Shown here piece by piece: positions 7,180 to 13,156 of a stretch of 13,273 bases of DNA. The DNA is from JAZNQL01 sp045531205 (GTDB lineage: Bacteria > Bacillota > Clostridia > UMGS1883 > UMGS1540): positions 1 through 13,273 of the forward strand of contig JAZSDN010000091.1 of the NCBI GenBank assembly GCA_045531205.1. The letters are read 5' to 3'. Position 1 is the first letter of the stretch; the number at the start of each line of letters is the position of its first letter. Made by a program: the position numbers and the translations under genes. A model generated the notes under the pieces. The model was not told where the DNA came from and ran no database searches. It saw only the letters and a list, made by a program, of their open reading frames with translations.

Positions 7180-8141
7180 TGCTCGTAGGTAAAGATAAAG
7201 TAATATCTTATTTTAAAAATATTGAAAATATATCCCACTTTTATATTTTCTGCGGAGAAGAAGGAATAGGCAAAAAAACCACGGCAGAATATATAGCGGG
7301 ACTTTTGCACTGTGAGGGGGAGAATAAACCCTGCGGGGAATGTGCGGCGTGCCACCAGCACAAAGCCTATACACATCCCGACTTTGTAATAGTAACAGAA
7401 GAAGATAAAACTAAAAAAAGCATAAGTGTTGAAACTGTGCGAAGCGTGGTTTCCGATATGCAGACAAAACCCCTTCTGGCAGATAAAAAAATATATATCG
7501 TGCCCGATGCTGACAAATTAAGTCAGCAGGCACAAAATGCATTTTTAAAAGCACTTGAGGAAGCACCGCATTATGTTTTGATAATAATGCTTGCAGAATC
7601 CGAAAAAAACCTTCTCAGTACAGTTTTGTCGCGTGCATCGGTTATAAGAATCCCCGCATGCACAAAAACTGAAATGACGGCTTTTTTACAAAAAGAATAT
7701 CCTGATTCAAATATAGAAGCAGCAGTCTCTTTTGCCGACGGGAATATAGGAAGGGCAATAAAAATGCTTAAAGAGGGAGACGGATTAAGAGATGCGTTTT
7801 TTGACGCACTCTGCCTAAAACCTCATACCGAAAAAGGATGGATATACCCACTTTTGGAATGTTTTGAAAAAAACAAAGACCATGTGCATAAGCTTCTTAT
7901 GTATTTTCACATATTCCTGCGTGACGCAGTAATGATAAAAGAAGGATACTCTGACAAGATTATAAACACAGATAAAAAGAACGAAATATCCTCTTTTGCA
8001 CAAAATATAAGCAGTGCGGCACTGGTATCCTGTCTTGACAGGGTTTGTGATTGCGGCACAAAATTCGGCAAAGGCTCAAACCTTACACTGTGGATAACAA
8101 ATTTGTTAATAGGCTGCAGGCAGGACTTTGTTTCGAAATAA
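7179..8141 (+). CDS. holB: DNA polymerase III delta' subunit
   Basis: Clamp-loader subunit of 320 residues that helps load the sliding clamp at the replication fork. Visible features are a P-loop, GEEGIGKKT (26-34); a zinc-binding module with Cys45, Cys52, Cys55 and Cys58 (HCEGENKPCGECAACH); the conserved segment DADKLSQQAQNAFLKALEEAP (about 110-130); and VLSRASVIRIP, the position of the family's SRC motif. Here that motif reads SRA, so the Cys is replaced. The C-terminal part (about 205-320) is the helical collar domain expected of the family. The start ATG overlaps the darA stop codon. Together with ricT downstream this matches the B. subtilis order. The gene could be confused with dnaX, but the context and short length favour holB. 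Confidence 0.92.
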   Translation: MLVGKDKVISYFKNIENISHFYIFCGEEGIGKKTTAEYIAGLLHCEGENKPCGECAACHQHKAYTHPDFVIVTEEDKTKKSISVETVRSVVSDMQTKPLLADKKIYIVPDADKLSQQAQNAFLKALEEAPHYVLIIMLAESEKNLLSTVLSRASVIRIPACTKTEMTAFLQKEYPDSNIEAAVSFADGNIGRAIKMLKEGDGLRDAFFDALCLKPHTEKGWIYPLLECFEKNKDHVHKLLMYFHIFLRDAVMIKEGYSDKIINTDKKNEISSFAQNISSAALVSCLDRVCDCGTKFGKGSNLTLWITNLLIGCRQDFVSK

Positions 8142-8162
8142 CAGAAAGGACAGTAAACAGCT

Positions 8163-9038
8163 TTGGAAATAGTAGGAGTACAGTTTAAAAGTATGGGCAA
8201 GGTATACTTTTTTGCCCCGGGAAAAATAGATATAAAGGTTGGCGACAATGTTATTGTAGAAACCGCACAGGGACAGGAGTACGGCAAAGTAACAATACCT
8301 GTATCCGATGTTTCGGAGGATAAAATAGTTGCACCTTTAAAGAATGTTGTACGAGTTGCAACAAATGCCGACAAAAAACAGCTTGAAGAAAATCGTAAAA
8401 AGGAAAAAGAAGCCTTTAAAATATGTAACGAAAAAATAGAAAAGCACAAGCTTGATATGAAGCTTATAAGCGTTGAGTATGCGTTTGACTGCAGTAAAAT
8501 TCTGTTTTATTTTACATCGGGCGGAAGAGTTGATTTCAGAGAGCTTGTAAAGGATTTGGCATCTGTTTTCCGCACAAGAATAGAGCTTAGGCAGATAGGC
8601 GTGCGTGATGAAGCAAAAATGATAGGAGGACTTGGAATTTGCGGAAGAAGTCTTTGTTGTAATTCCTATCTTGCAGATTTTCAGCCCGTTTCAATAAAAA
8701 TGGCAAAGGAACAGAATCTTTCGCTTAATCCCACAAAAATATCGGGCAGCTGCGGCAGACTTATGTGTTGCTTAAAATACGAGCAGGACACTTATGAGGA
8801 TTTACTTCGTGTAATTCCCAAAATAGGCTCGGTTGTAAAAACGCCCGACGGAACAGGAACAGTTACCGACACCTATGTTTTAAGCGAAAAGGTGCGTGTA
8901 AAAATCGAAAAAGGCGAAGATTTTACCGTTAAAGACTACAGCGTAAGCGATATAAAGGTTATATCCGAAGGCAAAGTAAAACGCGAAAAGCACGACGATG
9001 TAGATATGGAAGAGCTTAAAAAGCTTGAAGATAAATAA
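8163..9038 (+). CDS. ricT: PSP1-domain protein RicT/YaaT
   Basis: A 291-residue PSP1-domain protein. In B. subtilis, RicT (YaaT) acts with RicA and RicF in an iron-sulphur-containing complex that promotes RNase Y-dependent mRNA maturation and also affects sporulation, competence and biofilm formation. The six conserved cysteines are present as ICGRSLCC (Cys160, 165, 166) and CGRLMCC (Cys197, 202, 203), joined by the family signature PVSIKMAKEQNLSLNPTKIS. The start is TTG 8163, giving MEIVGVQFKSMGKVYFF, which matches the family N-terminus. The ribosome site AAAGGA lies 12 bases upstream, rather far. The gene follows holB after 21 bases, in the same operon, and is closed by a strong terminator. 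The RicA and RicF partner genes are not in the window. Confidence 0.95.
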   Translation: MEIVGVQFKSMGKVYFFAPGKIDIKVGDNVIVETAQGQEYGKVTIPVSDVSEDKIVAPLKNVVRVATNADKKQLEENRKKEKEAFKICNEKIEKHKLDMKLISVEYAFDCSKILFYFTSGGRVDFRELVKDLASVFRTRIELRQIGVRDEAKMIGGLGICGRSLCCNSYLADFQPVSIKMAKEQNLSLNPTKISGSCGRLMCCLKYEQDTYEDLLRVIPKIGSVVKTPDGTGTVTDTYVLSEKVRVKIEKGEDFTVKDYSVSDIKVISEGKVKREKHDDVDMEELKKLEDK

Positions 9039-9043
9039 TAAAA

Positions 9044-9073
9044 GGCGGTGTAAATTTTTACACCGCCTTTTTT
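9044..9073 (+). terminator. Rho-independent terminator of darA-holB-ricT
   Basis: GGCGGTGTAAA (9044-9054) and TTTACACCGCC (9057-9067) form a perfect 11-bp stem preceded by A residues and followed by six T residues. Confidence 0.95.
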
Positions 9074-9100
9074 ATGGGGATCGAAAAAATGTTTCAGAAT

Positions 9101-9185
9101 GGACAAACTGAGCTACACCAAGGCTTTGCCTTGGTGTAGGATACCCGAAGGCGTACAAAGGTACGTCGAGAGGCGAAGTTTGTTC
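9101..9185. repeat. Cloverleaf-like intergenic palindromic element, copy 1
   Basis: An outer stem, GGACAAACT (9101-9109) with AGTTTGTTC (9177-9185, one G-U), encloses two hairpins. The first is a perfect 12-bp stem, CTACACCAAGGC (9113-9124) with its complement 9128-9139 and loop TTT. The second is CGTAC/GTACG (9152-9156, 9161-9165) with loop AAAG, inside a core CCCGAAGGC...CGTC...GCGA. A diverged element with the same core and layout occurs near 13157-13230. The architecture resembles the short non-coding palindromic repeats scattered between genes in many Clostridia. It contains no ORF. Whether it is a mobile MITE-like element or an RNA structure is not decidable here. Confidence 0.6.
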
Positions 9186-9210
9186 ATAGCAAAAAAACAT
9201 AAAATTATAA

Positions 9211-9300
9211 GAAAAAATCAAAAAATGATTTTTTCGACCTAATTTATCTGTTTATAAATTAGATTTACAAAGTATATTTCTTATATTTCTTTGTTTTTTT
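9211..9300. other. Cluster of AT-rich hairpins in the ricT-XRE intergenic region
   Basis: Three consecutive dyads: GAAAAAATCA (9211-9220) with 9226-9235, a perfect 10-bp stem; CTAATTTAT (9239-9247) with ATAAATTAG (9254-9262), a perfect 9-bp stem; and CAAAG (9268-9272) with CTTTG (9289-9293) followed by seven T residues. They may be a weak bidirectional terminator set between the ricT operon and the convergent XRE gene, or part of the repeat element upstream. Confidence 0.4.
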
Positions 9301-9315
9301 GCGGTCTGGACTTTT

Positions 9316-9564
9316 TTACATCTCCATTTCTTTAAAAAGTTCATCATAAGACGTGTTTAGGGCATTTTTTATTGCTCGAAGCTGTGTGGCATAAATATGC
9401 TGAATCCCTCTTTCAATTTTAACAAGAGATTCCCTCGTAATATCAATCCCCATAAGCTGTAATTCTCTTACAAGCTGAACCTGACCGATTTTACGCTCTT
9501 TTCTTATTTTGCGGATATTTGCCCCAAGTAATATAGAATCTTGCTTTATTTTTTGTTCTTTCAT
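9316..9564 (-). CDS. Small XRE-family transcriptional regulator
   Basis: An 82-residue DNA-binding protein consisting essentially of one Cro/C1-type helix-turn-helix domain: LGANIRKIRKERKIGQVQLV (13-32), a slightly lengthened segment LQLMGIDITRES, then the recognition-helix end SLVKIERG and a closing LRAIKNALNTSYDELF. This variant is common as a single-domain regulator in Clostridia. Start ATG 9562-9564 has AAGGGA six bases upstream on the minus strand. A TATAAT at 9602-9607 (minus) would start transcription near 9595, where the dyad CTGTTACAG lies, suggesting autoregulation. It is divergent from mgtE and shares its upstream region, so it could also act on that promoter, but nothing proves it. 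The target and signal are unknown. Confidence 0.85.
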   Translation of the reverse strand: MKEQKIKQDSILLGANIRKIRKERKIGQVQLVRELQLMGIDITRESLVKIERGIQHIYATQLRAIKNALNTSYDELFKEMEM

Positions 9565-9586
9565 AATATTTCCCTTATCAAAAATA

Positions 9587-9607
9587 ATCTGTTACAGCTT
9601 TATTATA
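9587..9607 (-). promoter_or_regulatory. -10 element and possible operator of the XRE gene
   Basis: TATAAT on the minus strand (complement of 9602-9607) has no convincing -35. The dyad CTGTTACAG (9589-9597) covers the predicted transcription start and would be a natural site for autorepression. Confidence 0.45.
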
Positions 9608-9628
9608 CATTAAATTTTTTAAAAAATA

Positions 9629-9657
9629 TTTACAAAACATAAAAATTGTTGTATAAT
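9629..9657 (+). promoter_or_regulatory. Sigma-A-type promoter of the mgtE leader
   Basis: TTTACA (9629-9634), a 17-base spacer and TATAAT (9652-9657). Transcription would start near 9664, giving about 195 bases of leader before the mgtE ATG. Confidence 0.88.
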
Positions 9658-9688
9658 AACTATATATTATTTTTAAGGTGGTGATTTT

Positions 9689-9781
9689 GTGGACGCGTAT
9701 CCCGGGCGAGTGAGCAATTTTAATACTATTATTATGGGCGGCGGCACAAAATTCATTGCCGTATTTTTGGCGAGGCGTTAG
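9689..9781 (+). CDS. Putative 30-codon mgtE leader peptide
   Basis: GTG at 9689 opens a 30-codon frame ending at TAG 9779-9781. The ribosome site AAGGTGGTGA (9675-9684) matches the ideal AAGGAGGTGA at nine of ten bases, with 7 bases between AGGTGG and the start, so translation is likely. The peptide starts VDAYPGRVSN, continues through IIMGGGT and ends KFIAVFLARR. It has an Asp and a Pro near the start, a GGG triplet in the middle, a short hydrophobic stretch and two Arg before the stop. It lies wholly in the mgtE leader, in a different frame from mgtE. A ribosome at its stop codon would cover the stem at 9783-9789, which suggests control of mgtE by translation of this ORF. I do not recognise the peptide as a described family. 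Confidence 0.6.
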   Translation: MDAYPGRVSNFNTIIMGGGTKFIAVFLARR

Positions 9782-9834
9782 GAAGAGGTTTAATCTTACT
9801 TGTGTCTGGCTTAAAATACCTTTTGTCTGTGTTG

Positions 9835-9858
9835 CCCTCCAAAGAGAGGGGTTTTTTT
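9835..9858 (+). terminator. Attenuator/ribosome-site hairpin in front of mgtE
   Basis: CCCTC (9835-9839), loop CAAAGA, GAGGG (9846-9850), one more G and seven T residues directly before the mgtE ATG (9859). The 3' arm GAGAGGGG is also the only ribosome site for mgtE (about 7 bases from the ATG), so folding would both end transcription and hide the ribosome site. The stem is short (5 bp), so it may be conditional. Confidence 0.6.
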
Positions 9859-11193
9859 ATGTTCGAAAGACTTGAAGAGCTTATCGCAGAACGCAAGTTT
9901 ACAGAGGTAAGACAAATTCTTATAGAGGCACAACCCGCAGATTTAGCGGAATATCTTGATTCTGTGCCTGTTAATGAAGCACTTCGTCTTTTCAGGCTTT
10001 TGCCTAAATCCGAGGCGGCTGATACCTTCAGTTATATGCCGAAAGACTTACAGCAGAATATAGTTGAAGAAATAACCGACCGAGAAGTGTCGGGCATTAT
10101 GAAAGAGCTTTTTTTGGACGATGCGGTTGACTTTATAGAAGAAATGCCCGCAAACGTTGTAAAAAAAGTGCTTGCAAATGCGGGAGAATCAAAGCGTAAG
10201 CTTATAAACCAGTTTTTGCAGTATGAAGATGATTCTGCAGGAAGCAGAATGACAATAGAGTTTGTTGACCTTCGAAGCAGTATGACAGTAGCCGAAGCGT
10301 TTGACCATATAAGAAAAACGGGTATAAATAAAGAAACCGTTTACACCTGTTATGTTATAGATAAAAACCGCGTGCTTGAAGGAATTATTACTGTGCGTGA
10401 TATGCTTTTTGCCGATAAAGAAAGCACTGTCGGCGAAATTATGGATACAAACGTACTTTATGTATCCACAGATGCCGACCAGGAAGTAGTAGGTCTTATG
10501 TTCAGTAAATATGACCTTTTGTCAATTCCTGTAGTTGATAAAGAAAGAAGACTTGTAGGTATCATCACAGTCGATGACGCGGTGGAAGTAATTCAGGAAG
10601 AAAACACCGAGGATATCGAAAAAATGGCGGCTTTGACACCTTCAAACGACACATATTTGAGAACATCGGTATTTACACATTCCAAAAACCGAATAATCTG
10701 GCTTTTGATTCTTATGCTGTCGGCAACCTTTACTGCCGCTATAATAGAAAACTTCCGTACCCTTTTTGTATCGGTACCGCTTTTGGTTTCGTTTATTCCA
10801 ATGCTTATGGGTGCGGGCGGTAACAGCGGAACACAGGCTTCAACCATAGTAATACGTGGTATAGCACTTGACGAAATACGTGGCAGCGACTTTTTAAAGG
10901 TATGGTGGAAAGAGCTCAGGGTAGCAGCCCTTGTAGGTTTTGTTTTAGCAGGAGTAAATGTATTGAATATGTGCCTTATTCAGGGCAAAGACCTGAATTT
11001 AGCACTCACAGTAAGCTTAAGCCTTTATGCAACTGTTATAATAGCAAAATCGGTAGGCTCGCTTTTGCCCATATTTGCAAAGCAGATACGCCTTGACCCT
11101 GCAATAATGGCAACACCCATTCTTACAACAATTGTTGACGCTGTAGCATTGCTCGTATACTTCTCAATAGCACAGATATTCTTTAATTTTTAA
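9859..11193 (+). CDS. mgtE: Magnesium transporter MgtE
   Basis: Mg2+-gated Mg2+ channel of the inner membrane, 444 residues from ATG 9859. The order of domains is typical: the N-terminal superhelical MgtE domain (about 1-125, with LAEYLDSVPVNEALRLFRLLP and DDAVDFIEEMP); two CBS domains (about 130-250, VEGIITVRDML-like and VGIITVDDAVEVI segments); a plug helix region; and the membrane domain with about five helices from residue 270. The pore signature PMLMGAGGNSGTQASTIVIRGIA and the last helix with DPAIMATPILTTIVDAVAL, including the conserved pore-lining Asp, are intact. In the family the CBS and N domains close the pore at high Mg2+. An upstream in-frame GTG at 9802 would add 19 residues encoded by the attenuator and lacks a ribosome site, so I reject it. 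Expression is probably controlled by the long leader. Confidence 0.95.
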   Translation: MFERLEELIAERKFTEVRQILIEAQPADLAEYLDSVPVNEALRLFRLLPKSEAADTFSYMPKDLQQNIVEEITDREVSGIMKELFLDDAVDFIEEMPANVVKKVLANAGESKRKLINQFLQYEDDSAGSRMTIEFVDLRSSMTVAEAFDHIRKTGINKETVYTCYVIDKNRVLEGIITVRDMLFADKESTVGEIMDTNVLYVSTDADQEVVGLMFSKYDLLSIPVVDKERRLVGIITVDDAVEVIQEENTEDIEKMAALTPSNDTYLRTSVFTHSKNRIIWLLILMLSATFTAAIIENFRTLFVSVPLLVSFIPMLMGAGGNSGTQASTIVIRGIALDEIRGSDFLKVWWKELRVAALVGFVLAGVNVLNMCLIQGKDLNLALTVSLSLYATVIIAKSVGSLLPIFAKQIRLDPAIMATPILTTIVDAVALLVYFSIAQIFFNF

Positions 11194-11203
11194 TGGTACT
11201 TGC

Positions 11204-11230
11204 ACAGTTTCCCCCTTTGATGCATATAAT
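11204..11230 (+). promoter_or_regulatory. Possible sporulation-type (SigK/SigE-like) promoter of sigK
   Basis: GCATATAAT has its CATATAAT at 11223-11230, matching the mother-cell -10 pattern CATAnnnT. AC at 11204-11205 lies 17 bases upstream, similar to the sigma-K -35 motif. No SigE-type -35 is evident. Transcription would start near 11237, inside the 3' arm of the terminator stem. TATAAT also fits sigma-A, but no good -35 is present. Confidence 0.45.
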
Positions 11231-11256
11231 TGAAGCATTGAAGGGGGTATTTTTTT
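11211..11256 (+). terminator. mgtE terminator overlapping the sigK start
   Basis: CCCCCTTTGATGC (11211-11223) pairs along all 13 positions, two of them G-U, with GCATTGAAGGGGG (11235-11247). The loop has 11 bases and the stem is followed by TATTTTTTT. The T-run leads straight into the TTG start of sigK and the GGGGG of the 3' arm is its ribosome site. Confidence 0.82.
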
Positions 11257-11938
11257 GTTATCTTTACTGGCATTTTTATTCCAAAATATATTTATGGTGT
11301 CCTATGTAGGGCAACAAAATTCGTTTCCGAAACCGCTTTCGGCAGAGGAAGAGGAAGAGTACATAATGCGTTACGAAAAAGGCGATGAGGACGCAAGAAA
11401 TGTGCTTATAGAACATAATCTGCGTTTAGTTGCACACGTGGTAAAAAAATATCAGGACAGCGGCATAGACCCCGACGATTTGATTTCAATAGGAACAATT
11501 GGTCTTATAAAAGCCGTGTCAACCTATAACTCTGAAAAGAAAATACGCATAGCAACCTATGCCGCACGCTGTATCGAAAACGAGGTTTTAATGGCACTTC
11601 GCTCAAAAAAGAAAACTGCAAACGAGGTTTCCCTAAACGAGCCTTTGGGAGTTGATAAGGCGGGCAACGAAATAAATCTTATAGACGTTTTAAGAAGCGA
11701 TGATGACGATATAATAACCGATTTTGAGCTTAAAAGCCAGATAGGAAAGCTTTATAATGCAATAAAAAATCATCTGCATAAAAGGGAAAAGCTTATTATA
11801 ATTGCACGCTATGGATTATTCGGCAAAAAAGAAAAAACACAGCGTGAAATAGCAGAAAGTATGGGCATTTCACGCTCTTATGTGTCGAGAATTGAGAAAA
11901 AAGCGGTAGAAAAGCTGAAAATGGGAATACAAGGTTAA
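11255..11938 (+). CDS. sigK: RNA polymerase sporulation sigma factor SigK
   Basis: Late mother-cell sigma factor of 227 residues. It aligns with B. subtilis pro-sigma-K across the whole length, with diagnostic SFPKPLSAEEEEEY (23-36), ARNVLIEHNLRLVAHVVKKY (47-66), DLISIGTIGLIKAVSTY (75-91), IATYAARCIENEVLMALR (99-116), VSLNEPLGVDKAGNEINLIDVL (125-146) and the region 4.2 helix-turn-helix TQREIAESMGISRSYVSRIEKKAVEKL (195-221). The start TTG 11255 has GGGGG 7 bases upstream and adds a hydrophobic pro-sequence, MLSLLAFLFQNIFMVS, ending at the Ser-Tyr pair (16-17) that corresponds to the B. subtilis processing site. An internal ATG at 11294 has no ribosome site. The gene is continuous: no skin-type prophage interrupts it. 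Its presence implies an endospore former. Confidence 0.93.
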   Translation: MLSLLAFLFQNIFMVSYVGQQNSFPKPLSAEEEEEYIMRYEKGDEDARNVLIEHNLRLVAHVVKKYQDSGIDPDDLISIGTIGLIKAVSTYNSEKKIRIATYAARCIENEVLMALRSKKKTANEVSLNEPLGVDKAGNEINLIDVLRSDDDDIITDFELKSQIGKLYNAIKNHLHKREKLIIIARYGLFGKKEKTQREIAESMGISRSYVSRIEKKAVEKLKMGIQG

Positions 11939-11945
11939 AAATCTC

Positions 11946-11974
11946 TTGCAAAGGCAGATATATAATGATATAAT
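11946..11974 (+). promoter_or_regulatory. Extended -10 promoter of the L,D-transpeptidase gene
   Basis: TTGCAA (11946-11951), a 17-base spacer and TATAAT (11969-11974), preceded by TG at 11966-11967 (extended -10). It begins only 8 bases after the sigK stop codon. Confidence 0.85.
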
Positions 11975-12009
11975 ATCTTCACATATATAAGAAAGGTGAA
12001 GAAGGTTAT

Positions 12010-13131
12010 ATGAAGCTTAGAATTTGTGCATTGACATTGGCAGTAATACTTGTATTTTCAATGGGAGTTTCGGCACAGGCAGACCCATATACTTTGCTTA
12101 ACAATATGAAGGTAGAAGTTGTGGGTATGACAGACTATTGCTACGACGGAGAAGAGGTGGAGGTAAAAGTATCTCTTTCCGACGTTTCTGACTATGTAAT
12201 AGGCACATCGCAGTGGTATGTAAACGGCACCCCTGTTGAAGGCTGGTACAGCTCGGACTATGACCTTTTTGTTGGGAAGGAAACAACCTTCCGCTATACT
12301 CCTGTGTTTGAAAAGGGTATGAAAAGCACATTAAATATAGCCTTTGATATAGCGTATGGCGGATATCTTAAAAGAACCGAAATCCCTGCCGTAACACTTC
12401 ACGCATATTCCGACGAATATTACGATACAAGAGAATTAAAGAATAATGTTCAAACAGTTTTTGTTGAAACAAAAATTCTTCGCGATACACCTACCTATAC
12501 AACAAAATATCTTAAAACACAAAACGGAATGCTGTCTGCGGGCACAACAGTTTGTTATGTTGACCGCTACAGCACAACCGACGATAATGATATAACAACT
12601 CTTCACGCAGGCTATGTTTTAAGACCCGACGGGGTACACGCATGGGTTCCCCATTCAGTTTTGCAAACTTCAACCAAAAACTACACCGACGCAGTAGATT
12701 ATGATACAAAAACCAAAGAAGCCTTTGTTAACACAAAGGGCTACGAAAGCGAAACAGGATATCTTGTGTGGATAAGCCTTAAAAAACAGAAGGTAAATGT
12801 TTTTATGGGACAAAAGGGTGCGTGGCAGTATATTAACTCATTTTCATGTGCAACAGGCAAAAACACAACACCCACTCCCAAAGGAGAATATACATATTGT
12901 GCACGCCAGAATGCGTGGGTTCACAAAACCTACAGAGTAGGCCCTGTGCTTTATATGGACTTATCAAGAGGAATAGCAATGCATTCATGGCTTTATTCGC
13001 CCGATGGTAAATATGTAATTGACTCTACAATTGGCAGACCTGCATCACTTGGATGTGTACGTCTTGCAGGCAACGATATTGCATGGCTTGACTATTATCT
13101 TACAAGAAATACCAAAGTAGTAGTTTACTAA
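12010..13131 (+). CDS. Secreted L,D-transpeptidase (YkuD/ErfK domain)
   Basis: Cell-wall enzyme of 373 residues, likely forming 3-3 peptidoglycan cross-links or a related L,D-transpeptidation outside the membrane. The signal peptide spans about residues 1-24 (MKLRICALTLAVILVFSMGV, SAQA cleavage region). Residues ~30-135 form an Ig/PKD-like beta domain (VEVKVSLSDVS, SQWYVNGTPVEGW). Residues ~145-225 look like an SH3-like wall-binding module (ILRDTPTYTTKY, HAWVPHSVL). The catalytic YkuD domain covers about 245-373, with TPTPKGEY (about 288-296), His325 in AMHSWLY and the active-site motif SLGCVR with Cys349. Both catalytic residues are present. The start ATG 12010 follows GAAGG and AAAGGTG. It has its own strong promoter, and I see no terminator between sigK and it, so read-through from sigK is possible. 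It could help build the spore or vegetative wall; the sequence does not decide. Confidence 0.9.
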   Translation: MKLRICALTLAVILVFSMGVSAQADPYTLLNNMKVEVVGMTDYCYDGEEVEVKVSLSDVSDYVIGTSQWYVNGTPVEGWYSSDYDLFVGKETTFRYTPVFEKGMKSTLNIAFDIAYGGYLKRTEIPAVTLHAYSDEYYDTRELKNNVQTVFVETKILRDTPTYTTKYLKTQNGMLSAGTTVCYVDRYSTTDDNDITTLHAGYVLRPDGVHAWVPHSVLQTSTKNYTDAVDYDTKTKEAFVNTKGYESETGYLVWISLKKQKVNVFMGQKGAWQYINSFSCATGKNTTPTPKGEYTYCARQNAWVHKTYRVGPVLYMDLSRGIAMHSWLYSPDGKYVIDSTIGRPASLGCVRLAGNDIAWLDYYLTRNTKVVVY

Positions 13132-13156
13132 AAGGTAGTGTAAAGTAAAAATGAAA

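Larger units (their letters stand above)
9664..9858 (+). promoter_or_regulatory. Structured mgtE leader with attenuator-like layout
   Basis: Stems visible by eye: ACGC (9693-9696) with GCGT (9775-9778); CGGCA (9742-9746) with TGCCG (9757-9761); AAGAGGT (9783-9789) with ACCTTTT (9818-9824, one G-U); and CCCTC (9835-9839) with GAGGG (9846-9850) followed by seven T residues. GAGG at 9785-9788 (or 9772-9775) could instead pair with CCTC at 9836-9839 and GGGC 9704-9707 with GCCC 9834-9837, so competing folds exist. The conserved blocks of the M-box Mg2+ riboswitch, as I know them, are not present. A 30-codon ORF occupies 9689-9781. The region is therefore a candidate cis-regulatory leader of undefined class. 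Confidence 0.6.

Noticed and set aside
9802..9858. GTG 9802 as the mgtE start
   Set aside because: No ribosome site precedes it, and the added residues would be encoded by the attenuator hairpin. ATG 9859 gives the normal MgtE N-terminus.
9664..9858. M-box (ykoK) Mg2+ riboswitch
   Set aside because: The conserved M-box sequence blocks are not visible in the leader. I cannot run a covariance search, so a divergent member is not fully excluded.
11902..12009. Terminator between sigK and the L,D-transpeptidase gene
   Set aside because: I find no stem with a T-run in this gap, only the transpeptidase promoter.
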